Assembly: GCF_022559585.1 (NCBI RefSeq)
Contig: NZ_CP087114.1
Span: 971,095-1,035,094 of the forward strand
DNA length: 64,000 nt
DNA from: Bartonella machadoae
GTDB lineage: Bacteria; Pseudomonadota; Alphaproteobacteria; Rhizobiales; Rhizobiaceae
Reading direction: 5' to 3'
The notes beneath the pieces are model-generated. The model had not been told where the DNA came from and did no database searches. It saw only the letters and a program-made list of their open reading frames with translations. Shown piece by piece: positions 1-7,629 of the stretch; the stretch's first letter is position 1; every line of letters begins with the position of its first letter. The position numbers and the translations under genes were made by a program.

Positions 1-1146
1 AAATGGCGTGATCAGCGGTTTTTCCAATTGGATAGACGGGATGGTTTTCATTTGCGTTTAAAAGAAGAAGATGGCTCTCAAGATGGTAGCGAATTGCCTG
101 CTTATAAATTTTCCATTCATCGACCAAAGCTTAAAAGCGGTTTGCCAATCCGGACGGGGCTTGCGAGGCTTGCGGCTTGGGCTTTCCTTTTTAAGTCTTA
201 TACCTTAAAGGATTGGATGGCCTTTTTAGAAATTTACGGCATGCCGTTGCGTTTGGGAAAATATGGAGCGAGCTCTTCCCATGAGGAGCGGCGGGTGCTT
301 ATTCAGGCTGTGCGTGATTTATCCAGTGATGCGGCAGCGATCATTCCTAAAGAAATGGAGATTGAATTTATTGAAGCAGCGGGGGGCAGTGGCAATGCTG
401 TTTTTGCTGCGAAAGCGGAATATTTAGATCGGCAGATTTCTAAGGGTGTTTTAGGGCAAACCATGACAACGGATGATGGTTCGTCTTTTTCGCAAGCGCG
501 TATTCATGAAAATGTCCGCCATGATATTGCCAGAGCTGATGCACGCCAATTGGCGCTTACTGCTAATCGTGATTTGATTGTGCCGTTTGTTGATATTAAT
601 TTCGGTCGTCAAGAGCACTACCCGCTTGTCTATTGGCCAATCTCTGAAAATGAAGATATTAAGGCTTTGAGTGATGCATTGGCAAAACTTGTGCCTTTGG
701 GGTTGCATGTTGGTGCGCAAGAAGTGCGCAATAAGATTGGTTTTTCGCAACCAACAAAAGAGGAAGATATTTTAAAGTCTCCTGATCATGTTATCGGTGA
801 TGAGGCAAGACAAGAGGGCGGTGAGGAAAGCAAAGGGACAAGTGTTTGTGCCGATTGTGGTGGGTCTTTTGATGTTTCTCTAACAAGAGAGCACAAGAGT
901 GGAGGAGAGCAGGGTGGAGATCATCACGATGAATTGGACCAGCTTTCTGAAGAGGCTTTAAGCGACTGGGAAGAGGATTTAGAACCCCTTTTAAAGCCCT
1001 TTAAAAAGCTTGTTGAACAAGCAAAAAGTTATGAGGATATCCTCAAAGGTTTAGATGAATTGCTAGGTCAAATGGATCATCATGCGTTAGCCGCACGCTT
1101 GGCAAAGGTGCAAATGATTGCACGAGGGCTTGGGCATCATGGATGA
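1..1146 (+). CDS. Mu gp29-like portal protein (DUF935), 5' truncated
   Basis: The frame is open from the first base, so the gene starts upstream and only the last ~381 residues are present. The N-terminal part shown carries the DUF935/Mu gp29 pattern: a short basic-aromatic stretch, then a segment reading WMAFLEIYGMPLRLGKYG, typical of this portal family. In Mu-like phages this protein forms the dodecameric ring through which DNA enters the head. The C-terminal ~120 residues are acidic and helical, with a CADC-containing linker. The next gene starts inside its last codons, as is usual for portal/MuF pairs. The family assignment is from sequence pattern recognition; the position before a MuF protein supports it. 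Confidence 0.85.
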   Translation, partial: KWRDQRFFQLDRRDGFHLRLKEEDGSQDGSELPAYKFSIHRPKLKSGLPIRTGLARLAAWAFLFKSYTLKDWMAFLEIYGMPLRLGKYGASSSHEERRVLIQAVRDLSSDAAAIIPKEMEIEFIEAAGGSGNAVFAAKAEYLDRQISKGVLGQTMTTDDGSSFSQARIHENVRHDIARADARQLALTANRDLIVPFVDINFGRQEHYPLVYWPISENEDIKALSDALAKLVPLGLHVGAQEVRNKIGFSQPTKEEDILKSPDHVIGDEARQEGGEESKGTSVCADCGGSFDVSLTREHKSGGEQGGDHHDELDQLSEEALSDWEEDLEPLLKPFKKLVEQAKSYEDILKGLDELLGQMDHHALAARLAKVQMIARGLGHHG

Positions 1147-2344
1147 GGAACTTTTCAAAACAGCTCCCAAAGAGGTCACACGTTATTTTGCCGCCAAGGC
1201 TGTTGTTCCAAGCTTTGATTGGCGTGATATAGCACCAGAGGAACATGCTTTTTCCTTTACGGTGGCAAAATCGGTTGGCTATGATATTTTAGATGATTTT
1301 AAGCGAGCGGTTGGAGAGGCGATAAAAAATCGACTTCCCTTTCAGGATTTTCAAAAAAATCTGATGCCGCTTTTACAGGAAAAAGGCTGGTGGGGGAGGA
1401 AGAGTGTCCTTGATCCACAAAGCGGTGAGAAGAGCGTTGTACAGTTGGGCAGCCCACGGCGTTTAGAAACGGTCTATTGGGCCAATACCATGAGTGCGCA
1501 TGCGGCAGGTGAGTGGGAGCGTACGCAAAATAATAAAGAGTTTTTGCCTTATCTGACCTATGCTTTGTCCAGTTCAGAGCACAAACGTTTAGAACATGAA
1601 AGTTGGGTAGGTTTTACAGCACCGGTTGATGACCCAGTTTGGGATTGGCTTTATCCGCCCAATGGTTGGCGGTGTAAATGCAGTGTGCGACAGGTGAGCC
1701 GTTATGAAGCAGAAAATTTAGGCTATGAAGAGGATGCAGCCCCATTCCAAGTGGAACAGAAGGTTTGGCACAATAAACGGACAGGGAAAGTTGAAAAGAT
1801 CCCAAAAGGAATTGATCCTGGTTGGAACTCTAACCCTGGAAAACAGCGGGCACAAAACTTAAGCCGTTTCTTGAGTGATAAAATTTCTGGGATGCCGGAA
1901 GAGCGCAAGCGCATTGCCATTGAAGATATTGTTGGTTCTCCACTTTTGCAAGCAATGTTTGAAGAGCGTTTGCCGCGTGGATTTCTTCCCATTGCCCCGA
2001 TGACAAGCAAGGTGTGTGAAGTTTTTGCAACGGACAGTTCCCTTGTCCGCCTCTCTTCAGACAGTGTGAAGCATATTTTGTTGGAGCATCAAGCCCGTGA
2101 TCTGACTTTGGATGATTTTCGTGGTGCCATTCAAACCCTCATCCGCCCCCATGGTATCATCAGGCGAAAAGATGCACAGAGCGTTGTGTTTTTAGGTGAA
2201 AATGAGGGAGCATGGTGGCGGTTTGCGGTCAAATGGGTAGCTAGCAAACAAGAGTGGTGGCTTATCTCTATGCATAAAAAGAGCTTTAGAGAAATTCAAC
2301 GTTTATTAAATGCTGCCGAAAAAAAGGGCGAGAGATTGTTGTAG
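1139..2344 (+). CDS. MuF-type head morphogenesis protein with C-terminal nuclease-like domain
   Basis: The central part (roughly residues 100-200 of 401) has the Mu gpF/SPP1 gp7 pattern, including a WANTMSAHAAGEWERTQ helix and the Cys-containing NGWRCKCSVRQVS motif. MuF proteins enter the capsid in a few copies. Residues ~290-395 form a separate compact domain (SDSVKHILLEHQ, then an I-R-P-H-G-I-I strand and a W-W-L-I-S-M-H-K-K strand). It resembles the PBECR-type (barnase/EndoU/ColE5/RelE-like) nuclease domains found at the end of MuF polypeptides. I prefer ATG 1139 over the upstream TTG because a GAGGG box lies about 10 bases ahead and the start overlaps the portal stop. The nuclease call is an inference. 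Confidence 0.8.
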   Translation: MDEELFKTAPKEVTRYFAAKAVVPSFDWRDIAPEEHAFSFTVAKSVGYDILDDFKRAVGEAIKNRLPFQDFQKNLMPLLQEKGWWGRKSVLDPQSGEKSVVQLGSPRRLETVYWANTMSAHAAGEWERTQNNKEFLPYLTYALSSSEHKRLEHESWVGFTAPVDDPVWDWLYPPNGWRCKCSVRQVSRYEAENLGYEEDAAPFQVEQKVWHNKRTGKVEKIPKGIDPGWNSNPGKQRAQNLSRFLSDKISGMPEERKRIAIEDIVGSPLLQAMFEERLPRGFLPIAPMTSKVCEVFATDSSLVRLSSDSVKHILLEHQARDLTLDDFRGAIQTLIRPHGIIRRKDAQSVVFLGENEGAWWRFAVKWVASKQEWWLISMHKKSFREIQRLLNAAEKKGERLL

Positions 2345-2396
2345 AGAAATAACAAGAAGAAATTCCTGTGGTCTTAAAGGAGAAGGGGTGAGAAAA

Positions 2397-2516
2397 ATGA
2401 AGAAGGCGTGGAGGGCGGTCAACTCCTCGCAGATCCGGCAAAGCCGCCCTGGCATAACTGGCTCACACCTTCGCTTTAAAAGTATAGTCTTTTTGAACAG
2501 AAAAGCAATCTTTTAA
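2397..2516 (+). CDS. Small repeat-encoded ORF, copy 1 (39 aa), unknown
   Basis: ATG 2397 follows a purine-rich AAGGAGAAGGGG box and opens a 39-residue frame beginning MKKAWRAVNSSQIRQ. The same first 25 residues or so recur in the other two units. The residues after that diverge by small indels, which is more like a conserved nucleotide core than a conserved protein. No known family is recognised. It may be translated, or the conserved core may act as RNA or DNA. Confidence 0.3.
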   Translation: MKKAWRAVNSSQIRQSRPGITGSHLRFKSIVFLNRKAIF

Positions 2517-2597
2517 AAAACGGTTTGAGAGAGGTTGTTGTAGGGAAAACAACGGAAAGAAATTCCATGCTGGTTTAGAAAAAAAGGGGTGAGAAAA

Positions 2598-2780
2598 ATG
2601 AAGAAGGCGTGGAGGGCGGTCAACTCCTCGCAGATCCGGCAAAGCCGTCCTGGTATAACTGGCTCACACCTTCAGTTTATAAACTATAGTCTTTTTGAAC
2701 AGAAAAGCAATCTTTTAAAAAACGGTTTGAGAGAGGGTTGTTGTAGGGAAAACAACGGAAAGAAATTCCTGTGGTCTTAA
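2598..2780 (+). CDS. Small repeat-encoded ORF, copy 2 (60 aa), unknown
   Basis: Same N-terminus as copy 1 (MKKAWRAVNSSQIRQ), but the frame reads on through the spacer and into the start of the third unit because of a one-base difference near 2672. The extra C-terminal residues come from spacer sequence and have no independent support. The upstream box is weaker here (AAAAAAAGGGGTGAG). No homologue is recognised. Confidence 0.25.
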   Translation: MKKAWRAVNSSQIRQSRPGITGSHLQFINYSLFEQKSNLLKNGLREGCCRENNGKKFLWS

Positions 2781-2799
2781 AGGAGAAGGGGTAAGAAAA

Positions 2800-2952
2800 A
2801 TGAAGAAGGCATGGAGGGCGGTCAACTCCTCGCAGATCCGGCAAAGCCGTCCTGGCAAAACTGGCTCACACCTTCAGTTTAAAACTATAGTCTTTTTAAG
2901 CAGAAAAGCAATCTTTAAAAAAAAACGGCTTGAGAAAGGCTTTTTGGTATAA
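2800..2952 (+). CDS. Small repeat-encoded ORF, copy 3 (50 aa), unknown
   Basis: Third copy, ATG 2800 after AAAGGAGAAGGGG, with stop TAA at 2950-2952. Residues 1-25 match the other copies except for one Ile to Lys change (PGKTGSHL instead of PGITGSHL). The tail is rich in Lys and hydrophobic residues. As with the other copies, whether this is a protein or an RNA element cannot be told from the sequence. Confidence 0.25.
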   Translation: MKKAWRAVNSSQIRQSRPGKTGSHLQFKTIVFLSRKAIFKKKRLEKGFLV

Positions 2953-2994
2953 GACGATAATTTGTACCTTAAAACTTATAACGGCGCTCTATCG

Positions 2995-3104
2995 CCTTTG
3001 AAGTGCCTTTGAAAACGATTTTATAAGAGTGTTTGGAAGAGACTTTTCTCTCATCAGGGAGAAGTGGGGAAAAGGGCGCTTTTAAAGTGCTTTTAAAAAT
3101 ACGC
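2995..3104 (+). repeat. 11-bp-phased direct repeats upstream of the protease gene
   Basis: CCTTTGA occurs at 2995 and 3006, exactly 11 bases apart. A related pair GCTTTTAAA occurs at 3078 and 3089, again 11 bases apart. The spacing matches one helical turn, so sites would lie on one face of the DNA. The same motif with the same spacing recurs after dnaB (23152 onward). The block lies just before the dyad at 3111. Confidence 0.6.
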
Positions 3105-3110
3105 TCTTTT

Positions 3111-3127
3111 GACTGACAGTGTCAGAC
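3111..3127. promoter_or_regulatory. Dyad element, copy 1 (candidate operator of the head module)
   Basis: GACTGACAGTGTCAGAC: seven-base arms around AGT, with one mismatch. It sits 60 bases before the gpI protease start. The same element with perfect arms lies before the tail sheath gene at 15155, and both are followed by CTTAT. Two copies at the heads of two late modules suggest a regulator site; the protein that binds is unknown. Confidence 0.5.
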
Positions 3128-3187
3128 TTATAGCGTGGATGGGTTTCGTGCATTCTATTGCCAATGACAACTGTAAAGCAATAGGCA

Positions 3188-4258
3188 ATGATGGAACAGG
3201 AATTTCACGAAGATCAAGAGGATGGGCATGCTGGGACATTTCATGATGGGGCAGTTCATACCGCATTGATTGATCTTTGCCCAGAGGTTTTGTGCCAAGA
3301 CAATCTCTGTGAAGACAATTTATGTGAAAACATGACAGGCAAACAAGCGCCTGAGTGGGTAGAGATTTTACCCAAAGCACCCAATGTGAAAGCGCGTGAT
3401 GGGCGGGAATGGCATTATAACCCGCAAAGGATTTTAAAAGCTTTTGAGGGAAATAAAGGACCGCTTGTGATTGATTATGAGCATGGGCAACATCACCGTG
3501 CACAAAAAGGTTTAGAAGCACCGGCTAGTGGTTGGATTGAAGAATTAGCAGAGCGGGATGGTGCGATTTGGGGACGGGTTAAGTGGACTGAGGTGGCAGC
3601 CAAAAAAATTATTGCCCGCGAATATCGCTATCTTTCGCCTGAATTTCGCCATTCTAAGAAAGGTGAAATTTTGCAGTTAGCTGGTGCTGGTTTGGTCAAT
3701 CGTCCAGCCCTTGTCATGACGGCTTTAAGCAGTCAACAGCCTTTAGACCCCCCTTTAACAACTGATGTGGAGAAAGATATGGATTTGACAGCCATTGCTA
3801 GCGCACTCTCGCTTTCAAAAGATGTGCGGCTTGATGAAATTTTAGCCGCTGTTGCGGCACGCGAAAAGGAACGTGTGGAATTGAATGCCCAATTAACAGA
3901 GGCACGCGATCAATTGTCTCTTTTACAGGCAGAGCAAAAAAATGATGCGATTGAGAGGCTTTTAGATAAAGCTATTGAAGAGGGCAAAATTTTGCCAGCT
4001 GCGCGTGAGGAATATCGGGCACTGTGTAGCCTTGAAGGGGGCATGGAGCATTTTAGAAGTTTGCTTGAGAAGTTGCCCACTCTTGCTTCAACAAGTCCTT
4101 TAGAGCGCTCTTTTCTGAGACAAGAACAAAATCTTGCACCAGAAGATGTTGCTGTTGCGGCACGCCATTATCAACAAGAACAAGCGCAAAAAGGGCACTT
4201 TATCACCATTAGCCAAGCGGTTGACACTGTTTGCGAACAAAAGGAGCGCCAGTTATGA
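3188..4258 (+). CDS. Mu gpI-like prohead protease/scaffold
   Basis: 356 residues. Residues ~50-200 carry the Mu I-type protease pattern: APEWVEILP, GREWHYNPQRIL, a VIDYEHGQHH stretch with the likely catalytic acidic/His residues, then YRYLSPEF and a GAGLVNRPAL motif. Residues ~200-350 are charged and helical, which fits a scaffold region like Mu gpZ. The short segment before the protease core contains a tandem DNLCE repeat encoded by a 15-bp duplication. ATG 3188 is followed by a second ATG at 3191, and either could be used. The gene follows the dyad/phased-repeat region and leads the capsid genes. It overlaps the next gene at ATGA. Confidence 0.85.
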   Translation: MMEQEFHEDQEDGHAGTFHDGAVHTALIDLCPEVLCQDNLCEDNLCENMTGKQAPEWVEILPKAPNVKARDGREWHYNPQRILKAFEGNKGPLVIDYEHGQHHRAQKGLEAPASGWIEELAERDGAIWGRVKWTEVAAKKIIAREYRYLSPEFRHSKKGEILQLAGAGLVNRPALVMTALSSQQPLDPPLTTDVEKDMDLTAIASALSLSKDVRLDEILAAVAAREKERVELNAQLTEARDQLSLLQAEQKNDAIERLLDKAIEEGKILPAAREEYRALCSLEGGMEHFRSLLEKLPTLASTSPLERSFLRQEQNLAPEDVAVAARHYQQEQAQKGHFITISQAVDTVCEQKERQL

Positions 4259-4596
4259 GTACAATGATTTTGATTAAATCTTTTCGCGCCGGTGATGAGA
4301 TTTCGCCTTATTGCATTGTTGCAGCACGCGGTGAGGGATGTGTGGTCACCGCTTCTGGTAAGACAGATAAACTATTAGGGACTGCAGGGTCTTTGAGCGC
4401 AAAGGCTGGTGAGATGGTTGATATTGGCCAATGTGGTTGGGGCGAAGTGGTTTGTGGAGGCAATGTTTCCTTTGGTGATTTTTTGACCTCCGATGCTAAG
4501 GGGCGCGCCATAAAGGCTGAAGGAACAGATCGCACGATTGGACTTGCCATGAGTGATGGTTCTGCTGGTGATGTTATTTCTTTTAAAATAAATTAG
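4255..4596 (+). CDS. Capsid decoration/cement protein (DUF2190-like)
   Basis: 113 residues, rich in Gly, Ala and beta-type sequence (ILIKSFRAGDEISPYCIV, GEGCVVTASG, GRAIKAEG), ending with VISFKIN. Small beta proteins between protease and major capsid in Mu-like phages are usually head decoration or cement proteins (DUF2190/gpD-like). ATG 4255 overlaps the protease stop (ATGA) and has AAGGAG about 9 bases ahead, so the longer upstream start at 4231 is unlikely. Function rests on position and size as much as on sequence. Confidence 0.65.
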   Translation: MSTMILIKSFRAGDEISPYCIVAARGEGCVVTASGKTDKLLGTAGSLSAKAGEMVDIGQCGWGEVVCGGNVSFGDFLTSDAKGRAIKAEGTDRTIGLAMSDGSAGDVISFKIN

Positions 4597-4608
4597 TCGA
4601 GGCTTAAA

Positions 4609-5574
4609 ATGAACAGACCTTTTCCCATTGATCCAACACTTACCGCTATTGCTATTGGTTATCGCAATCCAGCAGGTTCTCTTATTGGCGACAAAGTTTT
4701 GCCCCGTGTTTCTGTTTTAAGCGAGGTGTTTAAATATAGTGAATTTCCCTTAGCGGAAAATTTTACCGTTCCTGAACTTGAGGTTGGCCGCAAAGGACGC
4801 CCGAATGTGATAGAATTTTCGGCCTTTGAACGGGAAGCCAGTGTCAAAGATTATGGGCTTGATGATCTCATTCCCAATTCGGATATTGAAGCAGCGGCAA
4901 GGGCACGGGCAGAAAAACGCTCTCGTTATAACCCCGAAAAGACAGCTGTGGAGGGTCTTGCCAATTTGCTGGAATTGGGGCGTGAAGTGCGTGTTGCAGC
5001 CTTTGTACAAGCGCGTGAAAATTATGCTCCAGAGCGGGTGATTGATCTTAAGGGCGAGAATAAGTTTAGCGATTACGACAAATCAGATCCTTATGCTACT
5101 TTAGATGAGGCAATGGATAAAAGCCTTGTCTATACGCCAAACACCATTGTTATGGGTAAAGTCGTTTGGTCAAAACTCAAACGCCATCCCAAAATTATCA
5201 AAGCTGTTAAAGGGGGTGGCACTGCGGATGGTTTTGTCACCAAGGCGCAATTTGCCGATCTGATGGAAATACACCCTGAGCGTTTACTCATTGGTGAATC
5301 GCAAGTGAATTTGGCACGCAAAGGGCGCGCAGCACAATTGGCGCGGGTTTGGGGCAATAAGATAGCACTGCTTTATATTGATCCCACCAAACAACAGGCG
5401 GATGGTTCGGTGATTAGTTGGGGCTTTAGCGCCCAATTGGGAGAGCGTTTGTCTGGGGTGATCTCTGATCCAGATATCGGTTTATCGGGTGGTAAACGGG
5501 TGCGTGTGGGTGAACGGGTGTGTGAATTGGTGGCAGCCAAAGATGCTGGTGTTTTGCTGCAAGAGGTTGTCTGA
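4609..5574 (+). CDS. Major capsid protein
   Basis: 321 residues. The N-terminal half (TAIAIGYRNPAGSLIGDKV, then VPELEVGRKGRPNVIEF) and the domain with TLDEAMDK...TIVMGKVVWSKL are typical of the HK97-fold capsid proteins of Mu-like and related phages, where the shell protein follows the protease and decoration protein. C-terminal strands (GERLSGVISDPDIG, GGKRVRVGERV) fit the A-domain. There is an AGGCTTAAA box before ATG 4609. Full length, without frame damage. Confidence 0.8.
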   Translation: MNRPFPIDPTLTAIAIGYRNPAGSLIGDKVLPRVSVLSEVFKYSEFPLAENFTVPELEVGRKGRPNVIEFSAFEREASVKDYGLDDLIPNSDIEAAARARAEKRSRYNPEKTAVEGLANLLELGREVRVAAFVQARENYAPERVIDLKGENKFSDYDKSDPYATLDEAMDKSLVYTPNTIVMGKVVWSKLKRHPKIIKAVKGGGTADGFVTKAQFADLMEIHPERLLIGESQVNLARKGRAAQLARVWGNKIALLYIDPTKQQADGSVISWGFSAQLGERLSGVISDPDIGLSGGKRVRVGERVCELVAAKDAGVLLQEVV

Positions 5575-5588
5575 GGAAAAGAGTCTCG

Positions 5589-6011
5589 ATGGCTTATGCA
5601 AATAAAACCTTGATTGAAGAGCTCTGGGGTGACGATTTCTTGGATGATTTGTGCGGGATTGGCGAAAATCCAGACAAAGCACTCTCTGATCAAGCAATTT
5701 TTCGTGCGCTAGAACAAGCAAGTGGTGAGATTGATGCCCATCTGTCTCATCGCTACTGCGTCCCGATTGCCGGACAGCCAACAGCGTTGGGCATGATTTG
5801 TGTCAATCTTGCTGTTTATAATTTAGCCATCCGTCATACGGCTCTTACCACCACTATTGAAGATCGTCACAAACAGGCGATTGATCTCTTGAAACGCATT
5901 GCGGAGGGCAAAGCGGGTTTAGGCTTAGATGAACCAAAAATTATGAGTGAAGATGGGCCGGTGCGTGATGGTGCTTTTTTTCACGCAAAACCACGTTTGA
6001 TGGGGCGATAA
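5589..6011 (+). CDS. Mu gp36-like head-tail connector (DUF1320)
   Basis: 140 residues, helical, with the DUF1320 pattern: an early ELWGDDFLDDLCG segment, then an ALEQASGEIDAHLSHRY helix and a hydrophobic AVYNLAIRH stretch. In Mu this protein (gp36) sits at the neck between portal and tail. It lies directly after the capsid gene with AGGAAAAGAG ahead of ATG 5589, and the next gene starts one base after its stop, consistent with translational coupling. Confidence 0.75.
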   Translation: MAYANKTLIEELWGDDFLDDLCGIGENPDKALSDQAIFRALEQASGEIDAHLSHRYCVPIAGQPTALGMICVNLAVYNLAIRHTALTTTIEDRHKQAIDLLKRIAEGKAGLGLDEPKIMSEDGPVRDGAFFHAKPRLMGR

Positions 6012-6012
6012 A

Positions 6013-6507
6013 ATGAGCATTTCCACCCCTATTGAAATTAAAGAAATGGGGCTTGAAGCGGCTCTGTCTTTCTTGCAAAAAGGCGCTGATAGTTCGATGG
6101 GAACTTTAGCGCAAGGGGTGGGGCGTCTGTTGCAAGAGAGCACAAGGCGGCGGATTCAAAGTGAAAAAACCTCTCCTCAAGGAGAGAAGTGGCAAAACAA
6201 TTACGCCCGCACCTCCATTCTTTATGCTAGCGGAGCACTGTCACGCTCTATTGATATGGTGGCATCTCCAGAAAAGGTCATCATTGGCAGTGGTTTGGTT
6301 TATGCCCGTATTCACCAATTGGGTGGGGTTATCCGCCCTAAAAATGGCAGAACCCTTCGCTTTTTTCTTAACAGCAGCAAAGCACAGCGCTTTGTTTGTG
6401 TCCACCAAGTAACGATGCCAGCACGCCCTTATTTAGGGCTTTCAGAGGGCAATAAAGTGGAAATTGTCAAAGCAGCAGAGGATTGGTTGGAAAGGACCTT
6501 TTCATGA
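6013..6507 (+). CDS. Phage virion morphogenesis / tail completion protein (Mu gpG, P2 gpS type)
   Basis: 164 residues. The central motif (ARTSILYASGALSRSI, then VIIGSGLVYARIHQLGG) is characteristic of the phage virion morphogenesis family. These proteins finish the tail end that joins the head. The C-terminus MPARPYLGLSE is also typical. It overlaps the next gene by ATGA at 6504-6507, and the order gp36-G-gp37 matches Mu-like genomes. Confidence 0.8.
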   Translation: MSISTPIEIKEMGLEAALSFLQKGADSSMGTLAQGVGRLLQESTRRRIQSEKTSPQGEKWQNNYARTSILYASGALSRSIDMVASPEKVIIGSGLVYARIHQLGGVIRPKNGRTLRFFLNSSKAQRFVCVHQVTMPARPYLGLSEGNKVEIVKAAEDWLERTFS

Positions 6508-7025
6508 GTCAAATGATGAAGCAGATGGGGCGTATCAATGCACTTCGTGAAGCGGTTATAAAGAGCCTTAAAAGCGCTTTGCCTGATGTGCGTGATTGCG
6601 AGAGCCAATTTGGGCGTTTTAATCTAGAAGAACTTGAAACCCAAATGTTGGTTGCACCAGCAATCCGTGTTGCGGTGTTAGAAAGCCGTTTGACTTCTGT
6701 CGCCAATGGGCAGCAGAGTGCTGATCTTCATTTGGGCGCTTTTATTATCACCACAGGAAAAGAACGTGATGTTCACAGTTGGCTTTTGGCTGAAGCCATT
6801 GCGGTGCTTTGTCATAGCGGGCAATTGTGGGGGTTAACGCATTTGGGGGCACCCCGTGAAGTGCAGATTGAACCGGTTATCTCTGCGGCGATTAAGCAAC
6901 GCGGTGTGGCAATAAGCGTGGTTGAATGGCACCAAGATTTGTATCATTTGGGTCACGATATTTTTTGTTATGAGAGTAAGCAGCTTAAAAAGGGTTTGAT
7001 CTGTTTGGAAGATGAGGGCGTGTGA
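6504..7025 (+). CDS. Mu gp37-like protein (DUF1834)
   Basis: 173 residues. It has a helical N-terminus (INALREAVIKSLKSALP) and a mixed alpha/beta body (APAIRVAVLESRL, HLGAFIITTGKERD) matching gp37 of Mu-like phages, a structural protein at the head-tail border with no known enzymatic role. ATG 6504 overlaps the previous stop and has AAAGGA ahead. The earlier in-frame TTG at 6483 is not needed. The stop at 7023-7025 overlaps the next start by one base. Confidence 0.65.
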   Translation: MSQMMKQMGRINALREAVIKSLKSALPDVRDCESQFGRFNLEELETQMLVAPAIRVAVLESRLTSVANGQQSADLHLGAFIITTGKERDVHSWLLAEAIAVLCHSGQLWGLTHLGAPREVQIEPVISAAIKQRGVAISVVEWHQDLYHLGHDIFCYESKQLKKGLICLEDEGV

Positions 7026-7618
7026 TGAATGATGCCCATCTCATTGCTGCGACCTTTCGGCAAATTATGAAACGGCTGGATAAGCTTGAACTCTGTCTTG
7101 CCAACCAGCACATGATTGGGCGGGTTGCAGAAGTTGATGGACATAGGGTGCGGGTGCAAGTTTCCTCACGAGGGCAAAAGGGGCAGGCGGTGTTATCGCC
7201 TTGGTTGCAAGCACAAGAAGCAGCTGGGGCTGTTTCGAGCAATATGCCTTTAAATGTTGGTGATCCGGTGCGGTTGTTTAATCCCCATGGGGAAATAGGT
7301 TCGGCTTCTTTGGTGGTTCGTGATAGCTATAGTGAAGATGCGCCAAATCCCGCACATCAACACCAAGAGTTAGCGCTGTGTTATGCCGGTGGCGCTTTGC
7401 GTATTACAAAAGAGGGACTGATCCTCTCCCATGGAGAAAACCAAATCCATTTGAGTGAAAAAGGTTTGCTGCTTTGTCATCAGAAAACCCGTGTTGCGCT
7501 GAAGGAAAGCGTACAGATTCAAGCAGAAGATTTGTACCATAATCAAACATCTGTTGGAGCAAACCACAAACATGGTGGGGTCAAAATTGGTCCCTCTACA
7601 ACCTCTAGCCCTCTTTAA
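7025..7618 (+). CDS. Baseplate spike protein gpV (Mu gp45 type)
   Basis: 197 residues. An N-terminal helix is followed by an OB-fold region (MIGRVAEVDGHRVRVQV) and then the beta-helical needle. Near the C-terminus, His181 and His183 form an H-x-H motif in NHKHGG, which in P2 gpV and related spikes binds a metal ion at the tip. It would be the membrane-piercing tip of the contractile tail. GTG at 7022 is possible, but ATG 7025 overlaps the previous stop and is preferred. It opens the P2-like baseplate set V-W-J-I. Confidence 0.85.
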   Translation: MNDAHLIAATFRQIMKRLDKLELCLANQHMIGRVAEVDGHRVRVQVSSRGQKGQAVLSPWLQAQEAAGAVSSNMPLNVGDPVRLFNPHGEIGSASLVVRDSYSEDAPNPAHQHQELALCYAGGALRITKEGLILSHGENQIHLSEKGLLLCHQKTRVALKESVQIQAEDLYHNQTSVGANHKHGGVKIGPSTTSSPL

Positions 7619-7629
7619 AGGAGTTTATC

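Larger units (their letters stand above)
2330..2931 (+). repeat. Three tandem ~200-bp direct repeats starting at the 3' end of the MuF gene
   Basis: Units run about 2330-2526, 2527-2728 and 2729-2931, and a degraded fourth unit begins at 2932. The first unit begins inside the last codons of the MuF gene: its stop codon sits in the GTTGTAG shared by all units. The array therefore looks like expansion of the gene end plus downstream DNA. The core around each internal ATG (2397, 2598, 2800) is nearly identical, richer in GC than its flanks, and contains short inverted repeats (GGAG with CTCC; CGGC-AAA-GCCG). Each unit also holds a small ORF. Confidence 0.85.

Noticed and set aside
1043..1246. 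Minus-strand frame opposite the portal/MuF junction
   Set aside because: It is a shadow of two strong plus-strand genes and has no binding site or family signal.
2330..2931. CRISPR array
   Set aside because: Units are ~200 bases and nearly identical throughout, without short repeats and unique spacers, and no cas genes are present.
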